Source: Proteobacteria bacterium SG_bin6
GTDB taxonomy: Bacteria; Pseudomonadota; Alphaproteobacteria; Sphingomonadales; Sphingomonadaceae
Length of the DNA stretch: 64,000 nucleotides
Reading direction: 5' to 3'
Assembly (NCBI GenBank): GCA_002083435.1
Contig: LWDJ01000021.1
Location: 29,043-93,042, forward strand
The notes under the pieces are model-generated. The model searched no databases. It was not told the DNA's origin and saw nothing but the letters and a program-made list of their open reading frames with translations. The position numbers were made by a program, and so were the translations under genes. Every line of letters starts with the position of its first letter. Within the stretch, counting starts at the first letter, position 1. Positions 17,311 through 26,144 of the stretch are shown in pieces.

Positions 17311-18518
17311 AACGCGTCGCCGTAACCGGGCTGGGCACGATATCGGCCGCCGGGCATGACGCCGCGACGACTTGGGAGGCCGTTCGCGCCGGCCGAACGG
17401 GGATCGGGCCGCTTTCCATCGAGCGTCAGGACATTTTGAATACGAAGGTCGCAGCCCAAGTTCGCGGCTTCGATCCCGAACGGTATTTCGACGATCGGCG
17501 GCTGCCAACGCTCGATCGCTTTTCGCAATTCGCGGTGGTCAGCGCACGTGAGGCGGTGGCGGCGGCGAAGCTGGAACCCGGCAGCGCGGCGCTGGCCGAC
17601 GCGGGTGTTGTCGTCGGCGTCGGCGTTGGCGGGATGACGACAACCGACGATTCCTTCTGGCGGATTTACGGCCAGGGCATCAAACGTGTCTACCCCCTCA
17701 CTGTGCCCAAGCTGATGTCCAACGCTGCCGCCAGCCAGGTTTCGATGGACTTGGGCGCCCGCGGGATGACGTTCGCCATCGCCAGTGCCTGCGCCTCGAG
17801 CACTCATGCGATCGGCGTCGCCGCGCAGTTCATCCGTACCGGCGTGGCAAGGATGATGCTGGCCGGTGGATCGGAGGCCTGCATCACCACGGGAACGGTC
17901 GCCGGCTGGGAGGCGTTACGCGTTCTTGCGCCCGATCAATGTCGCCCCTTCTCACGTAATCGCCTGGGACTGGTGCTCGGTGAAGGTGCAGCCATGCTAG
18001 TGCTGGAGGAGTGGGACCATGCCGTTGCCCGCGGTGCACCGATCATCGCCGAAATTCTGGGCTTTGGCGCCAATGCCGATGCTGGCGACCTCACCTCGCC
18101 GAACCCCGAGGGCGCGGCGGGAGCGATGCGCCTGGCACTCGCCGATGCCGGGCTTTCGCCGGACGCCATCGGTTATATCAATGCCCATGGTACCGGCACG
18201 TTGATGAACGACCGCGTTGAGAGTGGTGCGGTCCGCGCGATGTTCGGCGACGCGGCACCGCCGCCCATTTCCTCGTCCAAGGCTGTTCTTGGTCACACTC
18301 TAGGCGCCGCCGGGGCGATTGAGGCGGTCGTCACCATCATGGCGCTGCAAGCCCAAACCTTGCCTCCCACCGCATGCTGTGACGAACCCGACGACAGCCT
18401 TGGGATCGACATGGTGCCCAACCAGGCCCGTCCGGCCCAATTCTCGGCAGCGCTATCCAATTCCTTTGCCTTTGGCGGGCTTAACGCGGTGCTGGCGATT
18501 GGTGCGGCGACGACATAA
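17307..18518 (+). CDS. Beta-ketoacyl-ACP synthase (FabF/NodE type)
   Basis: The 403-residue product has the complete thiolase-fold catalytic triad: Cys in SACASSTHA (about residue 162), His in NAHGTGT (about 292) and His in LGHTLGAAGA (about 327). It should condense malonyl-ACP with an acyl primer. It starts with GTG at 17307, overlapping the ACP stop by four bases, so the two are made together. Length and motifs fit FabF; NodE is the closest analogy by context. There are no reductase or dehydratase genes nearby, so it must share the housekeeping cycle or carry out one specialised elongation. Calling it plain fabF is unlikely because that gene normally sits with acpP, fabG and fabD. Confidence 0.87.
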   Translation: MKRVAVTGLGTISAAGHDAATTWEAVRAGRTGIGPLSIERQDILNTKVAAQVRGFDPERYFDDRRLPTLDRFSQFAVVSAREAVAAAKLEPGSAALADAGVVVGVGVGGMTTTDDSFWRIYGQGIKRVYPLTVPKLMSNAAASQVSMDLGARGMTFAIASACASSTHAIGVAAQFIRTGVARMMLAGGSEACITTGTVAGWEALRVLAPDQCRPFSRNRLGLVLGEGAAMLVLEEWDHAVARGAPIIAEILGFGANADAGDLTSPNPEGAAGAMRLALADAGLSPDAIGYINAHGTGTLMNDRVESGAVRAMFGDAAPPPISSSKAVLGHTLGAAGAIEAVVTIMALQAQTLPPTACCDEPDDSLGIDMVPNQARPAQFSAALSNSFAFGGLNAVLAIGAATT

Positions 18519-18613
18519 CTGCGCCGTTTTGAGACTCCTGTCGATTGGCTGATAGCACAACGTTATGAATTGAGATTATTTCGGCATAAGCAATGCGTGT
18601 TTTGGGGAGCCCC

Positions 18614-19606
18614 ATGGGGAAGCGAGTTCTTATTGCGGGAGGCGCCGGCTTTATCGGCTCCCATATCGTCGATCGCTTGATGAAGCGCACCGATATGGAG
18701 CGGCTGGTCGTCGTCGACAATTTCTGGACGGGGCTGCGCGACAATTTGGCGCATATCCGAGATCCACGGCTGCATATCGCGCAAGCCGATGTCGAAAAAT
18801 TCGCTACGCATGAGAAGTTCGACGAGATCCTCCATCTCGCCTCCCCCGCGTCGCCGCCCTGGTACATGCGCGAGCCGGTTCGCACCATTCACGCGAATGT
18901 GAACGGCGCGCTCAACCTGATCGAGATGCTGGTGCCCGGCGGGCGGATCAGCTTCACCTCCACCTCCGAAGTCTATGGCGATCCGCTTGTGACCCCGCAG
19001 CCGGAGAGCTATCGCGGTTTCGTCGATTGCACCGGCCCGCGCTCGTCCTACGACGAGAGCAAGCGCTGCACCGAAGCACTGCTGTTCGAGTGCCGTCGCA
19101 CCCGCAGAACCGACATTCGCATCGTGCGCCTGTTCAACGTCTATGGCCCACGGACCCGCCCGGATGACGGACGCGCGGTGTCCAACTTCTTGAGCCAGGC
19201 GCTGACCAACGGCGAACTCACCATCTATGGCGACGGGATGCAGTCGCGCAGCTGGGGTTATGTCGATGATATCGTCGACGCGCTGGAACGCTTTTTCTGG
19301 CTTGAGCAGGACATGCAGTACCAGGGCCCGCTGAACGTCGGCAACGACCGGGAAATCCCGGTGATCGACGTGGCCCGCTTCATCGTTAGCCTCGTGCCCG
19401 GCACGCGATTGAGGATGTGCCCGCCGATTCCGCAAGACCCCACCAACCGCCGCCCGGACCTGACCCTGTGCCGGGAAGTTCTGCCCGGCTGGGAAGCCCG
19501 CATTTCCTATGAAGAAGGCGTGCGGCGAACGCTGGCGTGGTTCAAGGAGCAGATCGCCCACGGCGCGGAAACCGATGCGCCGGAGCCGGTGCGGCTGGCG
19601 GGCTGA
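18614..19606 (+). CDS. SDR nucleotide-sugar enzyme, UDP-glucuronate decarboxylase-like
   Basis: A 330-residue extended short-chain dehydrogenase. It has the NAD motif GGAGFIGSH, the family hallmark HLASPASPPWYMREP, the catalytic YDESK (Tyr-x-x-x-Lys) and RLFNVYGPRTRPDDGR, all typical of UDP-xylose synthase/UDP-glucuronate decarboxylase enzymes. It should turn UDP-glucuronate, made by the ugd product encoded at 32177-33484, into UDP-xylose or its 4-keto intermediate. The ATG at 18614 is preferred over 18593 because GGGGAG sits eight bases upstream. It follows the ketosynthase by 95 bases and converges with a glycosyltransferase. A dTDP-glucose dehydratase-like alternative is less likely given the SPASP motif. 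Confidence 0.8.
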   Translation: MGKRVLIAGGAGFIGSHIVDRLMKRTDMERLVVVDNFWTGLRDNLAHIRDPRLHIAQADVEKFATHEKFDEILHLASPASPPWYMREPVRTIHANVNGALNLIEMLVPGGRISFTSTSEVYGDPLVTPQPESYRGFVDCTGPRSSYDESKRCTEALLFECRRTRRTDIRIVRLFNVYGPRTRPDDGRAVSNFLSQALTNGELTIYGDGMQSRSWGYVDDIVDALERFFWLEQDMQYQGPLNVGNDREIPVIDVARFIVSLVPGTRLRMCPPIPQDPTNRRPDLTLCREVLPGWEARISYEEGVRRTLAWFKEQIAHGAETDAPEPVRLAG

Positions 19607-19659
19607 TCGACAGGGCGATCGACCGGCGACGCGCGCCGGCCGCGGTTGCGCCGCTCGCG

Positions 19660-20679
19660 CTAAATCAGCCCCAAATCTGCCGCCAGCCGCGCATCGTCGC
19701 ACGCGAGCTGGTCGAGCCATGCCGCCGGTCGTCGGGTGGCCCAGGCTCCATCGCGTTCGTCGGTCGCGAATTCGGGGAATGCTCGGCCAGGCCCCGCCAC
19801 GAGCGACGGAGCACGCCGCTCGCGCAGGCGCCGCGCGAGCGTGGCCGGATCGCGCAACGCGGCGATCGCTAGCGCCATCGCGTCGCCGCGACGCGCGCGG
19901 GAGATGGCGAGCCGAAGCTCGAGTTCGGCGCGCCGGCGACGAATCACGGGCTGCGCGGCCGCCGGTGCCTCGGCGGCCATGATGAGATAGAGCTGCAGGT
20001 GCGAGCGAGTCATCCGGCCCTGTTCACTCGCCATCGACCTGCGTCGCTGGCGGTAGCCGGTTAGGAAAGCTGGAACGCACACGAAGCGATAGCGCAACGC
20101 AAGACGGAGCTGAAACAGATAGTCCTCGCAACCTTCATTGCCGGCATCGCGCAATCCGGGATCATAGCCGATCGCGCGCGCAAGGTCGGTGCGGACCAGC
20201 GGCGTGCTGCCATTGGAGATGAAATTCCACGCCAAGTGCCGCAGCAGGCAATAGCCCTCGACCTGCGGATGAGGGGAGACGCCCAGAACTTGGCCGGCCT
20301 CATCGATGTGGCGGAACCAGTTATACACTAGCGCCGTATCTGCCGGGGCGGCCTCGAACGCCGCGACTTGGCGTTCGATCTTGGTCGGCGCCCATAGGTC
20401 GTCCGCGTCCAACGGCGCCACGTAGGCGCCCGCCGCAGCGGCGATGCCCCGGTTGCGCGCCCGCGCGACACCGCCATTGGGCTGACGAATCAGCCTGACG
20501 CGGGGATCACGCGCGGCCACCGCTGCGACGCGCGCGGCGGTATCGTCGGTCGAACCGTCATCCACGACGATGATTTCAAGCGCGCGATGCGTCTGCCCTC
20601 GCGCGGATGCCAGCGTCTGGTCAATCCAATCAGCCGCATTGAACGCGGGGATAACGACCGATACAAGCGATGCGGACAT
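19660..20679 (-). CDS. Family 2 glycosyltransferase
   Basis: A 339-residue GT-A enzyme: SVVIPAFNAADWIDQTL at the N-terminus, VDDGSTDDTA, the metal-binding PLDADDLW and GCEDYLFQLRLAL. About 90 C-terminal residues are Arg/Ala-rich with no clear domain. It resembles the product of 6935-7930 (shared GYRQ and GCED stretches), and both probably arose by duplication. It is transcribed alone, convergent with the UXS-like gene and divergent from the GT4 gene, with about 104 bases for two promoters. Sugar donor unknown. Confidence 0.86.
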   Translation of the reverse strand: MSASLVSVVIPAFNAADWIDQTLASARGQTHRALEIIVVDDGSTDDTAARVAAVAARDPRVRLIRQPNGGVARARNRGIAAAAGAYVAPLDADDLWAPTKIERQVAAFEAAPADTALVYNWFRHIDEAGQVLGVSPHPQVEGYCLLRHLAWNFISNGSTPLVRTDLARAIGYDPGLRDAGNEGCEDYLFQLRLALRYRFVCVPAFLTGYRQRRRSMASEQGRMTRSHLQLYLIMAAEAPAAAQPVIRRRRAELELRLAISRARRGDAMALAIAALRDPATLARRLRERRAPSLVAGPGRAFPEFATDERDGAWATRRPAAWLDQLACDDARLAADLGLI

Positions 20680-20783
20680 AATCTTCTCAATGAATACGAG
20701 CTAACGGGCTCGGTTTGAATGAGAGTGCGGCTCGAGAACGTTAGGTTGTTTTCGGGCACGGGGCGAGCAGGTGTGAAAACGCG

Positions 20784-21926
20784 ATGCGAATAGCATATAT
20801 TTCGGTCGCCACGCCTTTCTCGCGCGCCTCGTGGAGCGGCATACCCTGGTACAGCCACCGGGAAATCCTGCGGCGTTTTCCAGACACCCATGTGCTGGAA
20901 ACGCCAAGGCTCGACCTGTTGACCGATCGGTTGGCGTTCGCAGAGCGGTTGGGCGTGCTGGTCCGCCGCCAACCGATCCTGACCTATCACTATACCCGGC
21001 TGATCGAAGCGCAGCTCGAAAGACTGCGTCCGGACGCCATCGTCGCCGTGGCTGCGGCGCACAAGCTGGCCTATATCAACCCGAAATGGCCGCTCATCTA
21101 TGCCGCCGACGCAATGTACGCCACCATTGTCGACTATTATTCGAAATACGCCAATTTCAGCAGCGGCGCGCGGCGGCGTGGCAATATGGTGCAACGCGCC
21201 TTGATCGAACGGATCGATCGCGCGCTGCTCTGCTCGCAATGGGCGGCGGATGCGGCGCGAGAGACCTATGGCATGCCCCCGGAAAAGCTGCGGATAGTAC
21301 CGATGGGCGCGAACCTCGATGCGGACCCCGGCTTCGAGCCGCCTAAACCCGGCCAGCCATTGCGGCTGCTGTTCGTCGGCTTCGCCTGGGAACGCAAGGG
21401 CGGCCCGCTGTTGCTTGAAATTTGGAAAGCGCTCCGGGCGCACGATCCGCTCGTCGAACTGCACATCGTCGGTGCCAGCCCGGCCGCTGCCCGGGGACTG
21501 CCAGGGGTGGTGCTCCACGGCCGGATCGACAAATCGGACCGAGCCGCCCATGCCCGATTGAGCGAGCTATACCGCCGCGCCAGCTTCTTCGTCATGCCCA
21601 GCCGAGAGGAGGCCTTTGGCATCGTTTTTTGCGAGGCTGCCGCATTCGGTCGGCCGAGCGTGGCGGCCGATACGGGCGGCGTGGGCAGCGTGATCCTGGA
21701 CGGGGACACGGGCTTGCTGTTGCCGATCGATGCCAGCCCGGCAGAATATGCCGAGCGCATCCTGTCAGTCTGGCGGAACCCGGAGCGTCATGCCGCGATG
21801 TGCCATGCCGCCCGTCGCGATTATGAGCGCCGTCTCAACTGGAGCGCGTGGGGCGATGCCGTGGCGGAGGCGATAAAGGCAGTTGCCAAGTCGACTCATT
21901 CTCAGCCGGCGGGCGCGGCCAATTGA
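20784..21926 (+). CDS. Family 4 glycosyltransferase
   Basis: The 380-residue product has the GT-B layout. The C-terminal half carries LLFVGFAWERKGG and the retaining-GT4 motif SREEAFGIVFCEAAAFG with the E-x7-E pair, followed by ADTGGVGSVI and a region resembling the nucleotide-binding site. It should transfer a sugar with retention of anomeric configuration at the cytoplasmic face. It is the only GT4 enzyme in the island. The convergent exosortase-associated operon ends 38 bases downstream. Specificity cannot be inferred. Confidence 0.87.
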   Translation: MRIAYISVATPFSRASWSGIPWYSHREILRRFPDTHVLETPRLDLLTDRLAFAERLGVLVRRQPILTYHYTRLIEAQLERLRPDAIVAVAAAHKLAYINPKWPLIYAADAMYATIVDYYSKYANFSSGARRRGNMVQRALIERIDRALLCSQWAADAARETYGMPPEKLRIVPMGANLDADPGFEPPKPGQPLRLLFVGFAWERKGGPLLLEIWKALRAHDPLVELHIVGASPAAARGLPGVVLHGRIDKSDRAAHARLSELYRRASFFVMPSREEAFGIVFCEAAAFGRPSVAADTGGVGSVILDGDTGLLLPIDASPAEYAERILSVWRNPERHAAMCHAARRDYERRLNWSAWGDAVAEAIKAVAKSTHSQPAGAAN

Positions 21927-21963
21927 GCCGTGGCGCCCGCGCGTCAATCAAGGGGCAGCGTTT

Positions 21964-22716
21964 CTATCGCAACTGGATCACGGCGCTCGCCCGCAACTCG
22001 GCGCGAAGCCGCGCGACGGCGGCGGTCCGCGCCGCCTCCATCAGCAGCGCCCGCCCGCGCCTGCGCTGTTCGTCGAGGGGATCGGAAATGGACCAGCGCG
22101 CCAGCACAGCGATAACCAACGTCGTCGCACCGACCCGAAGCCGCAGCAGCCGGTCAGGCGGCAGGGCGGCCAATGCTTGGGCGTCCGCTGGGCCGAGCGC
22201 ATCGCTGTCGATCATCGCGCGGCCACGCGCGAAGCCGAGACCTTGCGCGCGCATCCGCGCCGCGACGGCGTCCAGCGTCACGCCCTCCGCCGCCGGGCCG
22301 GGGGCGACCAACCGATCGACCAAATAGCCCGTGCGCGCGGCGAATCGCTGGGGATTGGCGGCGATGAAACGCGCGACCGCGTCGGCGCCGGGCGCGGGCA
22401 CCGCGCGCTGGAAGCCATCATAGAGCGCCTCGGCCAGCATTTGCTCGGTACCACGCCGCATGGCCAGCTGCAGCGCCGGGTCGCGATCAAGCCTGGCGCG
22501 GCGCGCTGCCTGCGCTGCCAGCTTGCGATCGATCAGCCGTGCGATCAGCTGCCCGCGCGTAGCAGGGGTGGCCGCATCGGCCCCTGCCGCCGCAGCCTCG
22601 GCACGCAGCTCACGCTCGGTTATCTCAGTGCCGTCCACCCGCGCCACGACCTGTCCCGCCGGGGCCGCCGGGGTGCACGCCGCGAGCAGCGCCGGCAGCC
22701 AAGCGCCGCGCCTCAC
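21964..22716 (-). CDS. EpsD-like lipoprotein peptidyl-prolyl isomerase
   Basis: Starting with GTG at 22716 the product is 250 residues with a short lipoprotein signal ending LPALLAAC, the Cys being the lipidation site. It is followed by a SurA/PrsA N-domain-like segment (VVARVDGTEITERELR) and helical sequence. The start choice rests on the GTGA overlap with the epsI stop and on the lipobox; the frame is open upstream but has no signal. This matches the EpsD-family PPIases that accompany exosortases and exopolysaccharide loci. It probably helps fold or present outer-envelope cargo in the periplasm. The parvulin catalytic domain is not obvious, so it could be a chaperone-only member. Confidence 0.72.
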   Translation of the reverse strand: MRRGAWLPALLAACTPAAPAGQVVARVDGTEITERELRAEAAAAGADAATPATRGQLIARLIDRKLAAQAARRARLDRDPALQLAMRRGTEQMLAEALYDGFQRAVPAPGADAVARFIAANPQRFAARTGYLVDRLVAPGPAAEGVTLDAVAARMRAQGLGFARGRAMIDSDALGPADAQALAALPPDRLLRLRVGATTLVIAVLARWSISDPLDEQRRRGRALLMEAARTAAVARLRAELRASAVIQLR

Positions 22717-23381
22717 CGGCCGAGCAGCGCCTGCCGGCGCGCGGGATCGAGCGTGGCGACCAGCGCCTGATGGAAGTGCCGAAGCGCCGCTTGCGCCGGC
22801 CCGGCCCGCGCATCGACGATCGAAAGGCGCAACAGCATGCTGGTGGGCGAACGCCCGGCCAGATTGCCCTCGACCATCGCCCGACGCAGGGCGAAGCCGG
22901 TCGCCGGATAAGTGCTTTCGACCCGCGTCCAATAGAAAATCTGCTCGCATCGCGCCTCGCGGCGAGCCGTCATTGCCACCGCCGCCGCTCCTGCGGGGAA
23001 TGGAGCCGGAAGGGGCACCGGTCGAAGCGACTCGATACCGTAGCCCGCCGCTGCGTAGCAGCGCTCGGGACGGTGCACCGCGATCCCGGCATCGCTCCGC
23101 GCTTGCGCGATCACCAGCATTACCGGCGGCACGCCGGCCCCTTCATACAAACGGCTGAGCACCTGCGCGTACACCCGCTCGCCGAGCGGCGTCGGCGGGG
23201 GGAGTACGATATTCTGCGCGACGCCTTGGACATATTCGCCGATCCGCGACGGCACGAGCGTATCGAGCATTGGCAGGGACGGCGCGCTCGCGGGGCGACG
23301 CAGTCCGGCCAGCACCGCGGTGCCGCCCAGCGCCCCGGCGATCAGCACCTCGCGACGGCCCACCCCACGTGCCACGGTCAT
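22713..23381 (-). CDS. epsI: Exosortase-associated EpsI protein
   Basis: The ATG at 23381, overlapping the exosortase stop as ATGA, gives a 222-residue protein opening MTVARGVGRREVLIAGALGG. That is a twin-arginine-like or ordinary signal anchor. The body contains the EpsI-domain features PERCYAAAGYGIESL and FYWTRVESTYPATGF. EpsI proteins are nearly always fused to or encoded beside exosortases and are needed for exopolysaccharide or PEP-CTERM processing, although their biochemical role is not settled. Here it sits between the exosortase and the EpsD-like lipoprotein in one overlapping operon. Confidence 0.82.
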   Translation of the reverse strand: MTVARGVGRREVLIAGALGGTAVLAGLRRPASAPSLPMLDTLVPSRIGEYVQGVAQNIVLPPPTPLGERVYAQVLSRLYEGAGVPPVMLVIAQARSDAGIAVHRPERCYAAAGYGIESLRPVPLPAPFPAGAAAVAMTARREARCEQIFYWTRVESTYPATGFALRRAMVEGNLAGRSPTSMLLRLSIVDARAGPAQAALRHFHQALVATLDPARRQALLGR

Positions 23382-24241
23382 CGCGAGCGTCCGATCAGAG
23401 GGGTGATCACCGCGTCGAGCATCAGCAGCCCGCCAAGCGCCAGGGCGAACAGCAACAGCCCGGCAAGATCGTGCAGCAGGCTTTGCGCCCAGCGATCGCC
23501 CAGCTCCAGCAGCACCAGCGCGATCACCACGATCCGCAACAAATTGGCCACCAAGGCGATCGGCAGCGCGGCGAGGGCGAGCAGCAGCGCGGGCCGCCAA
23601 TCATCGGGATGACGCATGCGGCCAAAAACCACGCCGCACAAAGCAAGCGTGACGAGCGTGCCCAGCCCGGCGCACGCTGCGGCGACCTGCAGTTCATATT
23701 GCTCGACATAAAGGATCGGGGAAGCGCTCGCGGCGGCGATGCCGCCGCCGCGCAGCAACCAGGCCGCGCCCTTGGTCATCAGGACGATCAGTCCGTCGCT
23801 CATCGGCAGCACCATCGCGACCGGCAGCGGGGCGAGGCACGCGAGCAGGGCGAGCGGCGCTGCCGAACGGCGCAGCACGGGCATCCCATAGCGATCTCGG
23901 ATCAGCGCCGCCGCGCAGCCGCAAACGGCGAGCCACGCCAGCAGGTGGATACCACCGGCCACCCCGATCCAATAGGCCGCGAGCAGCCACGGCAACAACC
24001 CGGGAAGGCCGCTCGGCGGCGTCATGACCGGTCGTGCCCGCGCGAGAACGTTCGCGAACCACCAGGAGACGCCAACGAGCAGAAACACGAAGCTGGCGCC
24101 GCTGCCCGCCGCGCCCGCATCGCCCGCGATCGCGACGAGGGGCGGCAAGGCAAAAATGCCGCCCGCGACCGCGACCAGCACCAGCCCGGCCTTCAATCGC
24201 GCGGTACCGGTCCAAATCCATGAAAAAGCTTGTGTTTGCAT
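23378..24241 (-). CDS. xrt: Exosortase (XrtV-like)
   Basis: A 287-residue polytopic membrane protein with about eight hydrophobic segments. The putative catalytic triad of the exosortase/archaeosortase fold is visible: Cys in LQVAAACAGLGTL, Arg in VANLLRIV and His in SLLHDLAG. It should cleave PEP-CTERM proteins at the membrane and transfer them to an unknown acceptor. The start at 24241 follows GGGAG at a good distance, while the longer frame to 24442 lacks membrane character. EpsI and the EpsD-like gene overlap downstream, and a PEP-CTERM substrate and a small XrtV-accessory-like gene lie within 3 kb. The XrtV subtype is inferred from that accessory and is less sure than the family. Confidence 0.85.
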   Translation of the reverse strand: MQTQAFSWIWTGTARLKAGLVLVAVAGGIFALPPLVAIAGDAGAAGSGASFVFLLVGVSWWFANVLARARPVMTPPSGLPGLLPWLLAAYWIGVAGGIHLLAWLAVCGCAAALIRDRYGMPVLRRSAAPLALLACLAPLPVAMVLPMSDGLIVLMTKGAAWLLRGGGIAAASASPILYVEQYELQVAAACAGLGTLVTLALCGVVFGRMRHPDDWRPALLLALAALPIALVANLLRIVVIALVLLELGDRWAQSLLHDLAGLLLFALALGGLLMLDAVITPLIGRSR

Positions 24242-24389
24242 TGCCAACGCTCCCGAATTTGATAGCTTGGCACAGGCAGAACGCAAGTGCCGGCGGGACT
24301 TCTGGCGCTCGGACATGGAGCGGAGCGGGTTGGCGAAGGTGGCGTGAGCGCCGCCGAGCCGGCTTCGCTTGGTTGGGAGCAATGGGTAA

Positions 24390-25268
24390 GTGATCACGAC
24401 CGGCCTGAAATCTTCACCGCCGACGGGGAAGCGTTCGGGCAAGCCTTTCCTATCGCTGCTCGGCGCGGGCGCTCTGATCGCCTACCTGGCGTGGGAAGTT
24501 TATTTCAGCACGGGGCTGCTGGGCTGTTTTTCCGCGTTGCAATTCGACAGTTTTGGCCAAAGCTTGCCCGTCCTCAACTTGACGGCGGTGCTCGTTTTGC
24601 TCGGAACAGCTGAATTCGGCCGGCGGCGACGGAGAGTATACCGTGCGACACGGGCGGCGACCCAGCAGGTTCGCACCCTCGCCCTGGCAGACGACTTTGC
24701 CAGCACGCTGCGCGACTTCAGATGGTTCCTGATCACCTTAGCGCTGGCGGTGCTGCTGCTGGTCGTCGGGATGACGCTTGCCGCGACGCCGGTCCGGGTG
24801 GTGCCCCCGCATTGGCCAGCCGCGCGGCTGGACGCGACGATGATGGTAGGCACGCCCCGCAACGAGCTTGCGAGTTCGCTCGCCGACGATCTGTTGACGA
24901 CCCGGCAGCAGCGATTTTTCGTGCCTCTGATCGAGCCTGCCGCGCCCCGGCATATCGGCTACTTCATCGAGGTGCGCCCTGCTCCCAAATGGGACGGCCT
25001 TACTCCGCCGCGCGCCGATCTGTCGCGCCCGTTGATGAAAGTTTTCGCGCCGCGCCCGGGCTTTGTCGAACCGCTTTACGCGCGCAGCGGCTATCGGGTG
25101 CTGCCAATGAACGGCGTGCTTACCGCTGAGCCATGGGGATTGGCTCGACCGCAGATGATCACCGCTGCCTATCTGCTCATCCTGGCGCTGATGTCGTGGG
25201 CGGCGCAATGGTTCCAGGCAGGGCATCGGCAAAACTTGGCGCGGCGTCTGGAGCCGAACGCGGCGTAA
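24390..25268 (+). CDS. Unknown membrane protein in exosortase locus
   Basis: I do not recognise this 292-residue protein. It has four hydrophobic segments (about residues 20-48, 58-75, 110-132 and 262-282). A soluble region of about 125 residues between the third and fourth is rich in Pro and Arg (for example RHIGYFIEVRPAPKWDG) and probably faces the periplasm. The start is GTG at 24390 with GGGAG about ten bases before it. It is divergent from the exosortase with 148 bases between and is followed 140 bases later by the retropepsin-like gene on the same strand. Position suggests a role with the exosortase or in glycan export; nothing in the sequence proves this. Confidence 0.65.
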   Translation: MITTGLKSSPPTGKRSGKPFLSLLGAGALIAYLAWEVYFSTGLLGCFSALQFDSFGQSLPVLNLTAVLVLLGTAEFGRRRRRVYRATRAATQQVRTLALADDFASTLRDFRWFLITLALAVLLLVVGMTLAATPVRVVPPHWPAARLDATMMVGTPRNELASSLADDLLTTRQQRFFVPLIEPAAPRHIGYFIEVRPAPKWDGLTPPRADLSRPLMKVFAPRPGFVEPLYARSGYRVLPMNGVLTAEPWGLARPQMITAAYLLILALMSWAAQWFQAGHRQNLARRLEPNAA

Positions 25269-25408
25269 TTACCCGCGCGCCTGCGATTCCGGCGCCGTAT
25301 CCAGGCCGCCGCCCCGTGGCGTCTGGCGCTATGTCGCGCGGCGGCGCCCCGGCCTTCGATCCAGCCGTGCTAACAGGATGTTAGGCGGCGCGTGGCAAGG
25401 CGGCGGCC

Positions 25409-25930
25409 ATGGTTCGCGACGGCTTCACCCTTGGGCTGGCCTGCGCTTTCGCGCTGCTTCCGATGGCTGCGCGCGAGCGCCTGGCAATGGGCGCGACGCC
25501 GCTGGCGGGCACCGTATCGACGCGCGGCGCGCGTCTCCCTGCCGAGCCGCGAGGCGGGGTGCCCGCCTCAGGTCCGGAACGCGTCGCCCGGGCCAGTGAC
25601 GGCATGTTCTACCTGACCGCACGCGTGAACGGCCAGCGGATCCGCTTCCTGGTCGATACCGGCGCAACGACGGTGGTGCTGGCGCGCCGCGATGCCGCCG
25701 CGTTGGGGTTCAGCCACAGGCCCGACCACGCTTTCGCGATCAACACCGCCGCTGGCACGGTAGCGATGCACCGCATCGCCCTTGCGCGGGTCGATGTCGC
25801 AGGACACCGTCTGGAGCAAATCGAGGCAGCGGTGGCGGCCAAGGGGCCATCGGTGTCGCTGCTTGGCCTGAACGTGCTGTCGCGAATCGGTGGCGCGTCG
25901 ATCGAGGGCGACGAACTTCGCCTTCGCTAA
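25409..25930 (+). CDS. Retropepsin-like aspartic protease (clan AA)
   Basis: A 173-residue protein with an N-terminal hydrophobic segment (FTLGLACAFALLPMAA), a linker, and a single retropepsin-type domain. This has the catalytic motif RFLVDTGATTVVLA (Asp-Thr-Gly), the flap-like stretch INTAAGTVAMHRI and the conserved hydrophobic-Gly ending SLLGLNVLSRIGG. It resembles the TIGR02281-type bacterial membrane-anchored aspartyl proteases, which must dimerise to act. The signal suggests periplasmic exposure. It lies between the exosortase genes and the PEP-CTERM gene, so it might process exosortase cargo, though such proteases are also common elsewhere. Confidence 0.82.
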   Translation: MVRDGFTLGLACAFALLPMAARERLAMGATPLAGTVSTRGARLPAEPRGGVPASGPERVARASDGMFYLTARVNGQRIRFLVDTGATTVVLARRDAAALGFSHRPDHAFAINTAAGTVAMHRIALARVDVAGHRLEQIEAAVAAKGPSVSLLGLNVLSRIGGASIEGDELRLR

Positions 25931-26144
25931 ATCCTGGGCGCTCCGTCGGTAAGGCGGCAAGCGGAGCGGACGATCGGCTTGGAAATCGGGTCTGATCGGC
26001 AATAACACACCGCTGGCACGCGGGATCGAAGGCGCGAGCGGGGCACCGAGTCCGCGACGGCGTCCCACCATCGCGTCAGCGAGCCGCCCAGCAACAGCGG
26101 CGGCCCGCGCCTGGCGCCAATCCCCGGCCAAGCGAGCTTCAGGT

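Noticed and set aside
3948..18518. A true nodulation (Nod factor) gene cluster
   Set aside because: NodB-, NodS-, NodE- and NodF-like functions are present, but there is no NodC-type processive chitin synthase, NodA, NodD or nod box; kept only as an analogy.
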